Source: Tetracentron sinense (taxonomy: Eukaryota > Streptophyta > Magnoliopsida > Trochodendrales > Trochodendraceae). From it: 64,000 bases of DNA. How positions within the stretch are numbered: the stretch's first letter is position 1; each line of letters begins with the position of its first letter. The stretch lies in NCBI GenBank assembly GCA_015143295.1, contig CM026552.1:60134944-60198943 (forward strand). The letters run 5' to 3'. Made by a program: the position numbers and the translations under genes. Of this stretch, positions 34,863-47,205 are shown in pieces. Below the pieces are notes generated by a model. It was not told the DNA's origin. It saw only the letters and a program-made list of their open reading frames with translations, and did not search any database.

Positions 34863-35156
34863 GTGGTTGTAGATTCTGAGTGAATAGTTGTGGGTGAGAT
34901 GAGAGATATACATTCATGTATTTTGGCGGGTCTGTCCGCACTTTCTTTTGGTTACTTTTGTATAAACTTGGATTTGCGTATGTATATACATAGAGGTTTG
35001 ATAGACTTCCGCTGTGCTTTATGGTTACGTTTCCGCTATAATGTCCTCTATTGTATATGCTCTGTGGGTTTTGCTGGTTGGTTGCCAAGCAAGTCATGAT
35101 TAGTCGTCCAAAGTTTACTCTAACTCCTAGGGTGGGTTTTGGGTCGCGACAGAAAA

Positions 35157-36660
35157 TCACTATTGAAGAAAGAATGAATAAAACATATTCATTCTCTGAA
35201 GACATTGTCGAAGATCTATTTGAAGACCTCCTCGTCAATGAACTCATCACTCTCCCAAAAATTAGGAGACCTCAAGAGATCAGGATGAAAGATGATCCTA
35301 AATACTGTCCTTATCATCATATAATCAGCCACAAAATAGGTGACTACTTTTACTGAAGGATATCATTCAAAGACTTTTGGATAATAAAGAGATTGTCATC
35401 GGTCAGGATCTCCAACAGATAACTATATCCAATACGGTGGTGGCTTTAGAACCATATGAAAAAGATGAAGCATCTTCAAGTGATAACCTTTCTGGCGACA
35501 AACCGTCAGATGAAGAAGATTGGACTCTCTTTGAAAGCAAATGAGCCAAGAAGAAGAAGCAATTGGCTCAAAAGCCCGATGTTAAAAGCAAGCTCAGGTT
35601 ACAAGGCGGGCCCAAGCCCAATGAAAAGAAGGGAAGCGCATAGCCAAAGCTGAGAAGAAAAAGAAAAGAGTAAGGAGAGCAAATAAAAATGGCCCTACCC
35701 AAGACACTCTTTTGGAACAAAAACCATTAATGGCAATCACTTTGATAGATTTCATCCCTTCGAGCTTCTGCTTCGACTGCGACTATGATATCCTCCAGTC
35801 AACGGACTCGGAAGATGAATCCAATATATTCTCTTGCTATGTCATCGATATGGTCCCAAATGAAGACCCTTCATGGTTGAATGTACCAAGACAAGTGGTA
35901 GCCTGCAGTCCAGAAAGACATCGGACATTTAAGGATTGGTTAGATCAATTTGAAGATATTGAACTCTCAGAAAGGAAACCATCTACAACAAGACGGACAC
36001 CTACAGGACTTTCAGATCTTTTTGAAAAATTTTTACCTAGAGGAGAATGAGAGGCAGATGATGAACAAGTACAATCTGATTCCCCTCAAGAGAGACCAGG
36101 TACACCTACGACCCCAAATCAAAACCATCATCAGATACGACGATCGGTGCAAATCTTAACTCAACCCAAGAATCAAGATTCACTTGATATAGTCGGTTTG
36201 AACAAGGACCCTCCAACAGAAGAAGCAGTCCTAAACTCAGGGCCAGCTGACAGTTCAATGGCATCTAAACAAGTTTCAACCTAGCCTGGAAGTCTGACCG
36301 TACAATGTGAAAGAAGAAGTCGGTCACCCTTTCAAAGCAAGAAAAAGAAGTTGGACTTCAGTTCTGTGACAATAGATCAAATGATTGCTAAAATCTATCA
36401 ACTCAACCTCCAGTTAGGTAGAAAGCTACAACCGAGGTTTGTGTCAATCCAACATGAAAATCGGACTAGAGCTCAACCAGCCCAAACCCAAACAACTCCC
36501 GGTAATGAGAGGATCAAGTACGATATTCTAGGCCATCTGAAGAAAATTCTCTCATTGCTAAGCATCTATGATGCTCTCAAGATGTCTCCGGAATTAAAAA
36601 TGTCCCTCATATATGCCCTTTCTAATCCGGAGGACTTTTCTGAAGAAGTTATAAGTTAGC
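35157..36660 (+). pseudogene. Tat-like gag C-terminal part and gag-pol linker, degenerate
   Basis: Resumes after the solo LTR with DPKYCPYHHIISHKIGDYFY, a variant of the cysteine/histidine motif of Tat-type gag, then acidic linkers (35712-36050) and YDILGHLKKILSLLSIYDAL at 36515-36580, typical of the region before protease in Tat elements. Stops interrupt it at about 35354, 35541 and 35641. Confidence 0.7.
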
Positions 36661-36867
36661 CACCACTGCCTCTTGAAATAGGGATGCCTCTTTAGAATTA
36701 CTTTTGATAATGAAGACATGCGAGCTGAGACTCTCCAACATAATCGGTCATTGTTCATCATGGGTCTAGTTAATAAAACTGGCATTTCCCGAGTAATGAT
36801 TAATGGAGGTTCGGCCGTCAACATCCTCCCAAAATGAGCCAACTTCATGAAAGTAACCTGAAAATGT
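36661..36867 (+). pseudogene. Tat-like protease start, truncated
   Basis: Reads RSLFIMGLVNKTGISRVMI then NGGSAVNILP. Active Ty3/gypsy proteases of this lineage have DGGS/DTGS here, so the catalytic aspartate is asparagine. Homology ends near 36867, where unrelated repeat sequence begins. Confidence 0.65.
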
Positions 36868-38012
36868 TTGGATTGCTCTTCACCAAAATATGTTAAGTCA
36901 ATGAACTAGTCTACATAAAGATAGTCCTCACAAACCAGCAAGCAAAGTAAGTATTTTCATTCAAAAAAATTCACACAAGTTTTTCAAAATTTTCGTAGGG
37001 TCTTGTGTGTCCTAAGGGCTTGTGTAAAATTGATCTCAGCTCATGCAACAACAATGTAAAAATCGAAAGATCTCAAATCAACTAGGGGCAAGTGCAAAGC
37101 CAAATCTCATGAGCAAGTCGACTTTCCAATCTTATCAATCTTTGCTTGCATATTTGGTATAATTATTAGACAAAAAATAGTTTTGGTCAAATTTTAGTCA
37201 AAATATATGTGGGACCCACATGGTTTTTGAGGCGGGTCCACGTGGATCCATGTTCTCCTACACGAGGAGATTAACGTGATATATTTATTTGTCCAAAACC
37301 ATTAAGTGGTGAATGAGAAATTGACTCCAAAGATACCCACTTAAACATAAGTTATTGGTTGAAGAATGGTAAAGAAGAATAGTCTCACATCGGAAAAAAT
37401 AGAAACCAAAGTGTGTTTATATACAATCACTTTGGAGTAAGGGTTGGGCCCTTGGGGCACCCAAGTTTTGTGAACGGGTGAGCACGTAGCCAAGGGTTGG
37501 ACCACCACAAGCGCGCACCGCCCGCCCGCCCCGCACCAAGTCGGGTTCGGGTCAGGTCTTGAGTTGTATTACCTATCTTTTTTGGACAAAATTCAATTGA
37601 ATTTTGCCTCCTATAAAATTAATTACCATTTCTTTTTTCCGTTAGGGCCGTTAGTGTTTCAGACGGAATCCGTTACCGTTAAACGGGTGGCTGTTTATTT
37701 TAAGACACCACTGTTCACAGTAACTGATATAACTACTCAGCTGAATAGTTATAACCATTTGCAGAGAAGGAGTGTGTCTTTTCGTTTGAACAGTCACCAT
37801 TCTCTCTATTTATAGAGCCTCTCCCAACAACTTCATTTTCATTAAATTTTCGGTTTTGTATTTTCTGCATTCCTATCATAGTGCTGCATCAAAGCAAGAG
37901 AGAGTATTGTATTTTATCACTACTTGGTTCGTCAGATTCACAGAGTGCAGTGCTTCTTCTGTGTCTAAAAAGAGTATCATTGTATCCTGGGAGGCAGACG
38001 TCTACAAAGAAC
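36868..38012 (+). repeat. Old repeat, left part, shared in part with 55520
   Basis: 36868-37170 matches 55522-55826 closely. The rest has LTR-like features (AGTCTCACATCGGAAAA near 37380, CTATTTATAGAG near 37806) and runs to the CGTAA target site, continuing at 50076. Probably a Copia-type LTR; ends not found. Confidence 0.5.
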
Positions 38013-38318
38013 CGTAATGTCGCGACCCAAAACCCACCCTAGAAGTTAGAGTGAACTTTGGACGACTAATCATGGCTTACATGACTTGCTTGACAAACCA
38101 ACCTGCAAAAACCCACAGAGCATATACAATAGAGGATGACAGCGGAAACATAACTATAAAACACAGCGGAAGTCTAACAAACCTCTAAGTATATACACAT
38201 GGAAATCCAAGTTTATACAAAAAGTAACCAAAAGAAAGTGCGGACAGACCCGCCAAAAATACATGACTGTATATCTCTCATCTCACCCACAGCTAATCCA
38301 CTCAGAATCTACAACCAC

Positions 38319-38438
38319 CTAATAGTAACCCTCTACTGGAGGTTCCTCCAAAGGCTCCTCGACGTACTCCTCCTCCACCCATGGACCAGGAGCACAAACA
38401 TCAAATGGAGCAGCAGCTCCCTCAGAACCTGCCGACAT
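38319..38438 (-). CDS. Small conserved LTR reading frame (39 codons)
   Basis: MSAGSEGAAAPFDVC...PWVEEEY...EGYY. Differs from the 34743 copy at a handful of residues, with the core unchanged. No domain recognised; unproven as a protein. Confidence 0.5.
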   Translation of the reverse strand: MSAGSEGAAAPFDVCAPGPWVEEEYVEEPLEEPPVEGYY

Positions 38439-39837
38439 AAGAAGTACGGCTGAGCATGGAATACTCAGCGGGTACTAAGCACTAACCAACAGTCATAGCA
38501 TACGGATAGCATACATAAAGCAGGAAACAATTCATATCATATAAGGAAGTAAAACAATTTATAATCATGCTTGTATTTCGTAGAAAGCCGATAAAACCTC
38601 TTGAAAACATCGTGCACTTGACTTGGCTTGAAATATCTTTTCGTACTTGAAAGCTTGTCGTGTTCGTCTTACTTGATCTTGTATGTCGTGTCGTACATGT
38701 CATGTCATGCATGTCATGCGTGCTTGCTTGTGATCATGTAACTTGTGAGATACACTTGTGAGATATCCTTGTGAGATGCGCTTGAGAGATGCCTTGAGAG
38801 GGAAGGGAGACCCTTCTTTATGCAATGCACTTGCGAGGGAAGGGAGACCCTTCTTCATGATATGTATGTACTTGCGAGGGAAGGGAGGCCCTTCTTCATG
38901 ATATGCACTTGTGAGTGAGGGGAGACCCCTCGTGTAATGTTGGTTCTTGTCTTCTTGTGAAAAGTGAGGAAAAACATATCTTAGTATATGTCCCACCTCT
39001 AACCATGTTCTTGAAATCCTTGATAAATCATGTCATGCCTGCCGTGCTCGTGGGAACCGTGTACATACTTGCATTTAAATTTAAATATGACATTTGGGTG
39101 ATTTCACAACACATATAACATCAATGATTGAGCAATGTAATATTCATGTCATTTAGGGAAAGCAAGAAAACACACTATCATAGGCCCTAGCAATATCCAT
39201 AATTTATTAGGCATGCATTTCCTAAATTACAACTCACTTTATTCACCTTGGCATTTCATCAAACATGGTGTGTTCATTATCGATTTACCCTACAACATGT
39301 TTTTCTAGATGGGTTTTACTCAGATCATGCATGTATGTTCATTATTGGAACAATGCCCTCCCCATTTTAATCATCACAACACAACCACTGGCATCAAATC
39401 GCCCATTTCATCTCCATTCACCATTCACAACCATCCATCTCATAGCACAAGTGTAATTAAAGGAGAATAAAGAGAAATAAAGGGGAAAGAGGAACTATAA
39501 CTAGGAGGGTAGCAAGAAGTACAGACCTTGATCAAGTGAGGAAGAAATCCCCTTTCTAAAACGACCGTGTAGCTGCTGCCCTAACTTGGAGAACGCTCTC
39601 CACGAGTGCTTGAGCCGAGATCTTGGAGAAGAACCGAGCTTGAATTGAGTGTGGGTTCACAAACCCCTTGATTTCTCTCCAAAATGGAAACCCTAGGTTT
39701 AGGAATCGCCCTTTCTTCTCTTCTTATCTCCCAATCTCTCTAAGTGTCGAAAATGAAACCCTAAAGGCTCGGGTTAAACTCTTAAGGTAAGAATGAACCG
39801 ACCAAAAGACCATAATACCCTTACTGAAATTTCTGCA

Positions 39838-40235
39838 AAACATGAGTGCTGAACACGTTGGGCTGTGAACAGTGCCAAACACGTTGTGCTGTGAATAGTG
39901 CTTAACGCGTTGTGCTGTGAACAGTGCTGAACACGTTGTGCTGTGAATAGTGCTGAACACGTTGTGCTGTGAACAGTGCTGAACACGTTGTGCTGTGGAC
40001 AGTGCTGAACACGTTGTGCTGTGAACAGTGCCAAACACGTTGTGCTATGAATAGTGCTGAACACGTTGTGCTGTGCTCGTTGTCCGTTGTCTTGTGTACA
40101 ACGCACCCGTTGTGAGCTGTAACATGTTGTCCGTTGTCTTATGTACAACGTACACGTTGTTGCTGTACAACGTACCCGTTGTTGCTGTACAACGTACCCG
40201 TTGTCTGTTGCACAACGGATGCACAACGTATACGT
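39838..40235 (-). repeat. ACACGTTGTGCTGTGAA array in 3' LTR
   Basis: About eight units of 26-27 bases, then inverted ACAACGT...ACGTTGT half-sites at 40145-40205. Confidence 0.9.
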
Positions 40236-40521
40236 TATCAGAGTACGTTGTCGGAGCTACGTCCTTAGCGCCCATCGGAGCTACGTCCTTAGTGCCTTCC
40301 GAGCTACGATTACTTACAGGTCCAGACTGTTTTGGCCATATCTTTTGACTCGTTCGTCCGATTTTGACGATTAACTTGCGTTGGGTTCGTACTTCGAAAA
40401 GGAACATTTCTGACGTTTCAGAATTTCCAATTTCTTCCTTATTTATTAATTATACCTCTTTAAAGGCAAAATGGCAACGAAAGTGCCATGTATTAAGCAT
40501 GAAAAAGTCTGGGGCTCTACA

Positions 40522-40532
40522 TCCTCCCCCCT
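40522..40532 (-). promoter_or_regulatory. Polypurine tract of the Tekay-type element
   Basis: In minus sense a GGGGGGAGGA run directly abuts the 3' LTR, the expected primer for plus-strand synthesis. Confidence 0.85.
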
Positions 40533-40639
40533 TACAAAAATTTTGTCCTCGAAATTTAGACGCTACTTGCATTACAAACCAAACAGAAAATTACAAGTCA
40601 TATACAGACTTATACAAAAACTCATACAATTAATTCTGG

Positions 40640-41449
40640 GTAATTTGCTTTGACTTCGGCTTCACGCTCCCATGTAGCTTCTTCCCGAGCATGGTGTTGC
40701 CATTACACAAGAACTAAAGGGATTGTCTTGTTGCGAAGCACCTGATCTCTTCGATCCAAAATCTGAACCGGCTTTTCAATCAAGGTGAGGTCCTCTCGAA
40801 TCTCCAACGGTTCCAAGTCTATGACATGCGAAGGATCCGCAATGTACTTCCGAAGCATAGACACATGGAAGACGTTGTGAACTGTGGCCATGTGAGGTGG
40901 GAGAGCTACCCTGTAAGCAACCTCACCAACTCGTGTGATAATCTCAAAAGGCCCAACATACCGAGGACTGAGCTTGCCTCGCTTTCCAAATCTCATGATC
41001 TCTTTACTAGGAGATACCTTCACAAAAACTTGATCCCCTACTTGAAATTCCAAGTCCCTACGGCGCGTGTCCGTATAACTTTTCTGGCGATCTTGAGCGG
41101 CTTTCAATCGATCCCGAATGATCTTAACTGTGTTTGCAGTTTGCTCAATCAATTCTGGACCAAGTAATTTCCTTTCTCCTACCTCATCCCAATAGAGAGG
41201 AGACCTACAACTTCGCCCATACAAGGCCTCAAACGGTGCCATTTGGATACTTGCCTGATAGCTGTTATTATAGGTGAATTCAACCAAAGGCAAGTGCTCT
41301 TCCCAACTGCCTCTGAAATCCAACATACAAGCCCGAAGCATGTCTTCAATGACTTAGTTCACTCTCTCGGTTTGTCCATCCGTCTGTGGATGAAAAGCGG
41401 TGCTGAAATCAAGTCGGGAACCCATAGCCTCCTGGAAGCTTTTCCAGAA
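40640..41449 (-). pseudogene. Integrase C-terminal part, Tekay-type, with stops
   Basis: Follows the pol frame after a TGA at 41450. Reads [12 protein letters not shown], with the third catalytic acidic residue, then a TAA, then MLRACMLDFRGSWEEHLPL, FEALYGRSCRSPLYW and the GPFEIITRVGEVAYRVALP barrel. After another stop near 40700, WQHHAREEATWEREAE is the usual chromovirus tail. Stops sit where relatives have CGA or CAA codons. Confidence 0.88.
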
Positions 41450-43947
41450 TCATGATGTGAATCTTGGATCCCGATCTGACACAATACTAACGGGCACTCC
41501 GTGCAACCTCACCACTTCCTTGATGTATAGAGCGGCTAACTGACTAGAGTTGAAAGTAGTTCGATAAGGTAAAAAGTGAGCGGACTTCGTCAAATGATCC
41601 ACTACTACCCATATCGCATCTGAGCCCCTTGCCGTCTTTGGCAAGCCAACTATGAAATCCATGGATATGTTCTCCCATTTCCACTTGGGAATCGAAAGGG
41701 ACTGTAATAGACCTGCGGGCCGCATGTGTTCTGCTTTTACCTGTTGACACATCAAGCACCGTGCTACATATTCCGCAACCTCCCTCTTCATATTCCGCCA
41801 CCAAAAGTGACTCTTGAGGTTCCGGTACATCTTTGTACCCCCTGGATGCACTGTGTACTTCGAACGGTGTGCTTCATCCAAAATCTCTCTTCGAAGATCT
41901 GCATTGGCTAGGATGCACAGCCTTCCCTTGAATGTGATAGCACCCCGACTAGTGAGAGAGAAGTCCTCACTACCCTTAGCAACTTCCTTGTCCCGATAAG
42001 CCAACAATTCAGCATCCGTGGCTTGGTATTCTTGGATCAAATCTATAATGTATGGCCGAACCGTGACATTTGCCAAGATAGGACTACGAACAGAGTCATT
42101 CACACTAATGTCTAGATTTGCCAAGTCTTCAAGTAGCTTCCATTCCTGCACTAACATGCATGCTAATAACCCCGGAGGTCTTCTACTCAAAGCATCAGCC
42201 ACTACATTTGCTTTACCCGGGTGGTATTGAATGGTACAATCATAGTCTTTCAAAAATTCCATCCAACGCCGTTGCCTTAGATTCAATTCCTTTTGGGAAA
42301 AGAGGTACTTGAGGCTCTTGTGGTCCGTATATACATAGAATTCCACCCCATATAAGTAATGTCGCCAGATCTTGAGTGCAAACACGACTGCAGCAAGCTC
42401 TAAGTCTTGCGTGGGGTAATTCTTCTCATGCTCCTTCAATTGCCTCGATGCATAGGCAATGACTTTCTTGTGCTGCATGAGTACACACCCAAGTCCAACG
42501 TGTGAGGCATCACTATACACCTCATACCCATAAGGTCCAGATGGCACAGTAAGGACAGGGGCTGTAGTAAGCCTCTTCTTCAGTTCCGTGAAACTGATCT
42601 CGCACTTATCACTCCATACAAACTTGGCGTTCTTCCTTGTCAGGTAAGTGAGCAGTGCTGTAAGGCTAGAGAAACCCTCTACGAATCTCCTGTAGTAGCC
42701 TGCCAACCCAAGAAAGCTGCGTATCTCCGTGACACTCTTGGGCCTCGCCCAACTCATGACTGCCTCTATCTTCTTTGGATCTACCGATATGCCTTCCGCG
42801 GAAACAACATGACCTAGAAATGCCACCTCATCGAGCCAAAACTCACACTTGCTAAGTTTGGGGTATAGCTTGTGCTCTCTTAGCATTTCCAAAGCAAGGC
42901 ATAGGTCGCGTGTGTGATCTTCCCGTGTCTGGGAATAGGCCAAAATTTCATCAACAAATACAATCACGCACCTATCAAGATACGGCCGGAACACCCGGTT
43001 CATCAAATCCATAAAAGCTGCCGGCGCGTTCGTGAGTCCAAAAGGCATCACCAAGAACTCGTAGTGTCCATACCGAGTCCTGAAAGCAGTTTTGGGAACA
43101 TCTTCCACCTTAATCTTCAACTGGTGATAACCCGATCGAAGGTCTATCTTCGAGAAAAATCTCGCTCCCTTCAACTGATCGAACAAGTCATCAATCCTAG
43201 GCAGGGGATACCTATTCTTTATAGTGACTTTGTTCAATTGCCTGTAATCGACGCACATCCGCATCGAGCCATCTTTCTTCTTAACAAACAACACCGGGGC
43301 ACCCCACGGTGAGACACTTGGTCGAATGAAACCAAGACCTTGTAATTCTTCCAACTGGGTCTTTAACTGTTTGAGTTCAATAGGGGCCATTCTATACGGA
43401 GCCCTGAAAACAGGAGCTGTGCCTGGTGCAAGCTCGATCACAAACTCAATCTCCCTGTTTGGAGGCAATCCTGGCAACTCCTCTGGAAATACATCCAGGA
43501 ACTCACTCACAACCGGGATAGTTGATGAGTCCTTTGCCTCGGGGTTAGCTAAGCTCAACGCCGCAAAACAAGCAATATATCTACTTTTCAACTCGCGGAA
43601 ATGGAATGGTTTTCCTTCTACTGGCTTGAAGAGTACCATTTTCTCAAAGCAAGCTACATGCCCATGATGTGCTGCTAACCAATCCATTCCCAATATAACA
43701 TCAAAGTCTTGGAATCCAAGGATGATGAGATCAACCGCCAACTCGTGGCTTCCAACTTGGACCACACTATTTCTATACACTTTATCTGCCAATACTGTTT
43801 TGTCGAGAGGAGTCGAAATGGCTAACTCCGGTTCTAGCTGACTTGGCTCTACAGAAAAGCCTTCTGAAAAACTCGGCAAGACAAATGAATGAGTAGACCC
43901 GGTATCAATCAACACTCGAGCCAAATACTCATTGACTAGTAGGGTTC
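41450..43947 (-). pseudogene. pol: protease, RT, RNase H, integrase N-terminal part
   Basis: One long open frame. Protease [12 protein letters not shown] near its start; RT with [13 protein letters not shown] and [14 protein letters not shown]; the catalytic box is FVDE where family members have [YF]xDD, so the second aspartate is glutamate. RNase H shows [20 protein letters not shown] and [10 protein letters not shown]; integrase has the CLMCQQVK zinc finger, MDFIVGLP and VSDRDPRF with the first two catalytic aspartates. Ends at TGA 41450-41452, within integrase. The open frame extends past 43947 to 44050 but that part looks intronic. Confidence 0.93.
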
Positions 43948-44093
43948 CTGAAATTTTAACTAGTGGAGTTAATCCATGCATCAACAGCGTATACATGTAG
44001 GTATATATACATATAGAACATGCTAAGTACGTATGCAGAGAATAGAGCATAACATAATAATCACGAATAAAGAAATTAACTCTAACTGCGTAC
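43948..44093 (-). other. Probable 146-bp intron at the gag-protease junction
   Basis: Minus sense: CAAG then GTACGC at the left, a T-rich body, a TTAAC branch-like motif and TTTCAG at the right. The length is not a multiple of three, and the flanking frames join in phase when it is left out (VQ before, GTLLVNEY after). Splicing is inferred. Confidence 0.6.
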
Positions 44094-44894
44094 CTTGCAC
44101 CACATCATCAGATGCAAGTGCATCACCCTCTGTCAAGGCAAAAACTCGCCCCTGGTTCGCCTGGCGAGGCGGAGGTGTAGACCGGGTAGTCTGGGATGAC
44201 GCCTGATCTGATCCTGCTGGGTGTGCTGGGGGCCTAATCCCCTGAGACTGGCTTGGTAAATGCCGACTGGGGCAATCCCTGATCATATGACCCTGGCGAC
44301 CACAATGAAAGCATCCACCCGATGCCCTTCGGCAATCTCCTGCCGGGTGCCTTCAGCCGCACGAAGTGCAGACCTCGTGTGTATAGGTCGGAGGGGCCGG
44401 AGGTGGAGCATACCTCACCGTCTGAGGTGCAACTGGCCGTGGAGCTGGAAGAGCCTGAGGTCATGGTGCCTGAGGGACATACTGCCGTGGATTGGAGGCG
44501 CATAAGATGGCCTCATCGGTGGTGCAGGCCACGCATACTGATAAGGGCCGGTACGAGCCCGCCTCTCTGGAGGTGCTGAACTACTGGCTTGGCCTCTTGC
44601 CAACTCCCTCTTCTTGGACAACGCCTCAGAATTTGCCTCGATCAATAAGGCTTTGTCTACCACTTCCGGATAAGTAGCGTGCCTGAAAGCCGATACTTTC
44701 TCCATAATAACATCCTTGAGCCCCTGCTCAAATCTCCTCGCCTTCCTTGCCTCAGTAGCCACCATGTGAGGCGCAAATCTAGAGAGCTCCGAGAACTTAG
44801 CTTCATATTGTGCTACTGACATCGAACCTTGCTCAAGGTTGATGAATTCTCTCTCTTTCCTTTCCCGTGCTCCGATCGGAAAGTACTTCTTATA
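44094..44894 (-). pseudogene. gag C-terminal half with two zinc knuckles, Tekay-type
   Basis: Starts (minus sense) FYKKYFPIGARERKEREF, runs through SVAQYEAKFSELSRFAPH and EALSKKRELARGQ, then a basic proline-rich part with a frameshift near 44490 and a stop near 44459. Two zinc knuckles follow: CTSCG...HPAGDC (with a TGA inside) and CFHCGRQGHMIRDC. RNA-binding capsid/nucleocapsid. Confidence 0.88.
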
Positions 44895-44899
44895 AAAAG

Positions 44900-46758
44900 T
44901 GTCGCGACCCAAAATACCCCCTAGGAGTTAAGGATACTTTGACTCGTGACCGCCATATCATACCTCCAGTATGATACATAAGGCACACGTGGAAACCTGT
45001 CAGAGTACCTGAATATACATAGCGGAAACGAAATACAATGCACAGCGGAAAATAAAATACTAAACATAGCGGAAGCAAAATGAATACTCCTATAACTTGG
45101 CTCAAGTAAGAACCAACAAGTATACATGTGTGAGAAACCCAAAAGTGGAGTGGACAAACCCCACACTCACATAACAAAATGACACAAGTTCTAAGTCGGT
45201 CGATCAACAGAAATCGAAGTCACGACTCCTATCTAAAGCACCATCGTCATGATAGTGATCCATGGAAGGCTCCGGGTCATGGTACTCTTCCTCGACCCAA
45301 GGTTCTTCGCCACACAAATCAAATGGAACCCGAGCACCTGCCGATCATAACAATATCGACTGAGCATGGAATACTCAGTGTGTACAAACTAATAACAATA
45401 AAGCGGTTAGGCATAGAGCATACAAGACATGGAGAATGAAATCCGTAATTTCCTTAAAGCATGGAAACCGTGAAAACGTATGCGAGATAATATTCAAAAA
45501 CCAAAACTGTAACCGTGTGAGTCAATCGATAATCATAGCCTTATGAGTTCTTATGAGTTCATGGAGTTACTTAAAGTCATTATGATCCGTAGAGACATAG
45601 AGCATAGAGCAATAACCTTAGAGCATTTCCACATAGCATAACCTTAGAGATCTTATAGCATTTCATTGTGATCCGTGGAGCTTGTGAGACGATCTTAGAG
45701 CATTATCATAGAGTTTCCTTGTGAGCATGGTATGATCCTTAGAGCTTGTGAAACGATCTTAGAGAAATCATAGAGTTACTTAGAATCATTCATTATTCGT
45801 CTTTTCGTGAAAAACCTTTGTTTGTACTTGGAGAAATCCATGGAAACCATCGGTTTATGCGAGACATGCGAGCATATGCACTTAATGAGAGAAATCATCG
45901 TATTTAAGCATAGAATCCCTTAGAGGTATTTTATCAAACACTTAGAGTGCATCATAATAGTAACCTTCATCCAAGTATATATATAATCACACCTTTCCAT
46001 ACATAAAATCAATACACATAGATAGGGCATAGATAAGAAGAATCATAGTTAGTGACTAGTAAGATTGCAAGATTGTAGTAGAGTGTATCTACCTTAGAGA
46101 AATCAATGAGTTTGACTCCCAATGGCTGGAACAAGCAAGAACAGTGAGTTCGTGGTTGGAAAACACCAAATGGAAAGGAAGAACTTGATCTTCCACAAGC
46201 TTGAACGATCACCAAGTCCTCTCCTTCTTCTCTTCTTCAAATCCCTCAAAAATAATACACAAAGGGTTTGTGAAACCCTAAGGCACGAACCCAGCCCTTT
46301 TATAGGCAAAGGGTGATGGTTAAAGTCTTAAACACCCTTAATGAAGAAAATCTACGTATGACCGATCGATCGGTGGTATGGACCGAGCGATTGGTGGCTT
46401 ACCGGTCGATCGGTGTTATGACCGAGAGATCGGTCAAAAACACACTCTCTGGAATTTTTCCTCATACAAAAAAGTTAACAGTGCGACAGCTATCGAGCGA
46501 TCGGTGGTTGACCGATCGATCGCAGGTAATGACCGAGCGATCGGTGCTCTGTTATGTCTGGACTGTTTTGACCATATCTTTTGACTCGCTCGTCGGATTT
46601 CGACGATTCAACTTGCGTTGGATCCGTCTTTCGAAAACGAACATTTCTGACATTTCGCAATTTCCGATTTCTCCCTTATTTATTAATTAGACTACAAAAA
46701 TGGCCAATTAGCTACGAAGGTGCTATTCATTAAGGATGAAAAAGTCTGGGGTGCTACA
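44900..46758 (-). mobile_element. Solo LTR in gag, Tekay-related subfamily, duplication AAAAG
   Basis: Plus-strand ends TGTCGCGACCC and GGGGTGCTACA, flanked by AAAAG at 44895-44899 and 46759-46763. Its gag-side end matches the LTR beginning at 63058. Carries ACCGATCGATCGGT at 46361-46374, a TATAAAA box at 46298-46304 (minus sense), internal repeats of CTTAGAGCAT at 45600-45760, and the conserved small frame at 45204-45344. 1859 bp, no internal domain. Leaving it out brings the two gag parts into one frame. Confidence 0.95.
45204..45344 (-). pseudogene. Conserved LTR small frame, start codon out of frame
   Basis: Reads SAGARVPFDLCGEEPWVEEEY and on to a TGA, 46 codons. The equivalent ATG is present but one base out of frame, with TGA just before SAG. 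Either a decayed copy or evidence that the frame is entered another way. Confidence 0.45.
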
Positions 46759-46763
46759 AAAAG

Positions 46764-47205
46764 TGTCCTTGAACTCCTCCCAAGTCCAAGGTTGACCCTG
46801 CATGGTCAAATCTCGCATCCTCAATGCGGACAACCACCAATGGTGGGCTTCACCTTCTAGCATGAAAACTGCCCATGCTACTCTATCCTCCTCTGTAGGC
46901 GAGAGGACCGCAAAGATCTTCTCCATCTGGAGGATCCATGCTTCGGCAGCAAGAGGGTCCACACTCCCACGGAAGGGTGGAGGCCTCAATCTCCTGAATG
47001 CCTCAACTCCAGCGGTACGATGTACTGGAGCTGCGGGCGGTGGAGTAGGTGCCGCCGATGATGGTATAGCCTGCCGAGCCGCCAGTATGGCGAGTGTCTC
47101 AGCAATAGAGCCTAAGACCTGAGAGAGGTCCGGCTGCTCATCCTCATCCCGTGAAGAAGAGGAAGCTCTGGTATGTGGTCCACGACCCCGTGTGCCCCGC
47201 CTCAT
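46764..47205 (-). pseudogene. gag N-terminal half, Tekay-type
   Basis: Starts MRRGTRGRGPHTRASSSSRD, a basic/serine-rich head, then FRRLRPPPFRGSVDPLAAEA, WILQMEKIFAVL and HHWWLSALRMRD, the retrotransposon gag core, ending at KDTF where the solo LTR interrupts. The ATG at 47203-47205 fits the family start. Confidence 0.9.

Larger units (their letters stand above)
32680..35151 (+). mobile_element. Solo LTR, Tekay/Del type, duplication GAAAA
   Basis: Starts TGTAGAGCCCC and ends GGGTCGCGACA, flanked by GAAAA at 32675-32679 and 35152-35156. 2472 bp, the same subfamily as 38018-40521 and 47568-50075 in opposite orientation. It holds a palindrome-rich array at 32960-33280, 46-bp tandem repeats at 34200-34390 and the small frame at 34743-34862. 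It splits the gag of the Tat-like element. Confidence 0.95.
38018..40521 (-). repeat. 3' LTR of the Tekay-type element
   Basis: Plus-strand ends TGTCGCGACCC and GGGGCTCTACA. Contains the small frame at 38319-38438, 46-bp repeats at 38800-38930 and the ACAACG/CGTTGT array at 39840-40235. Confidence 0.95.
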
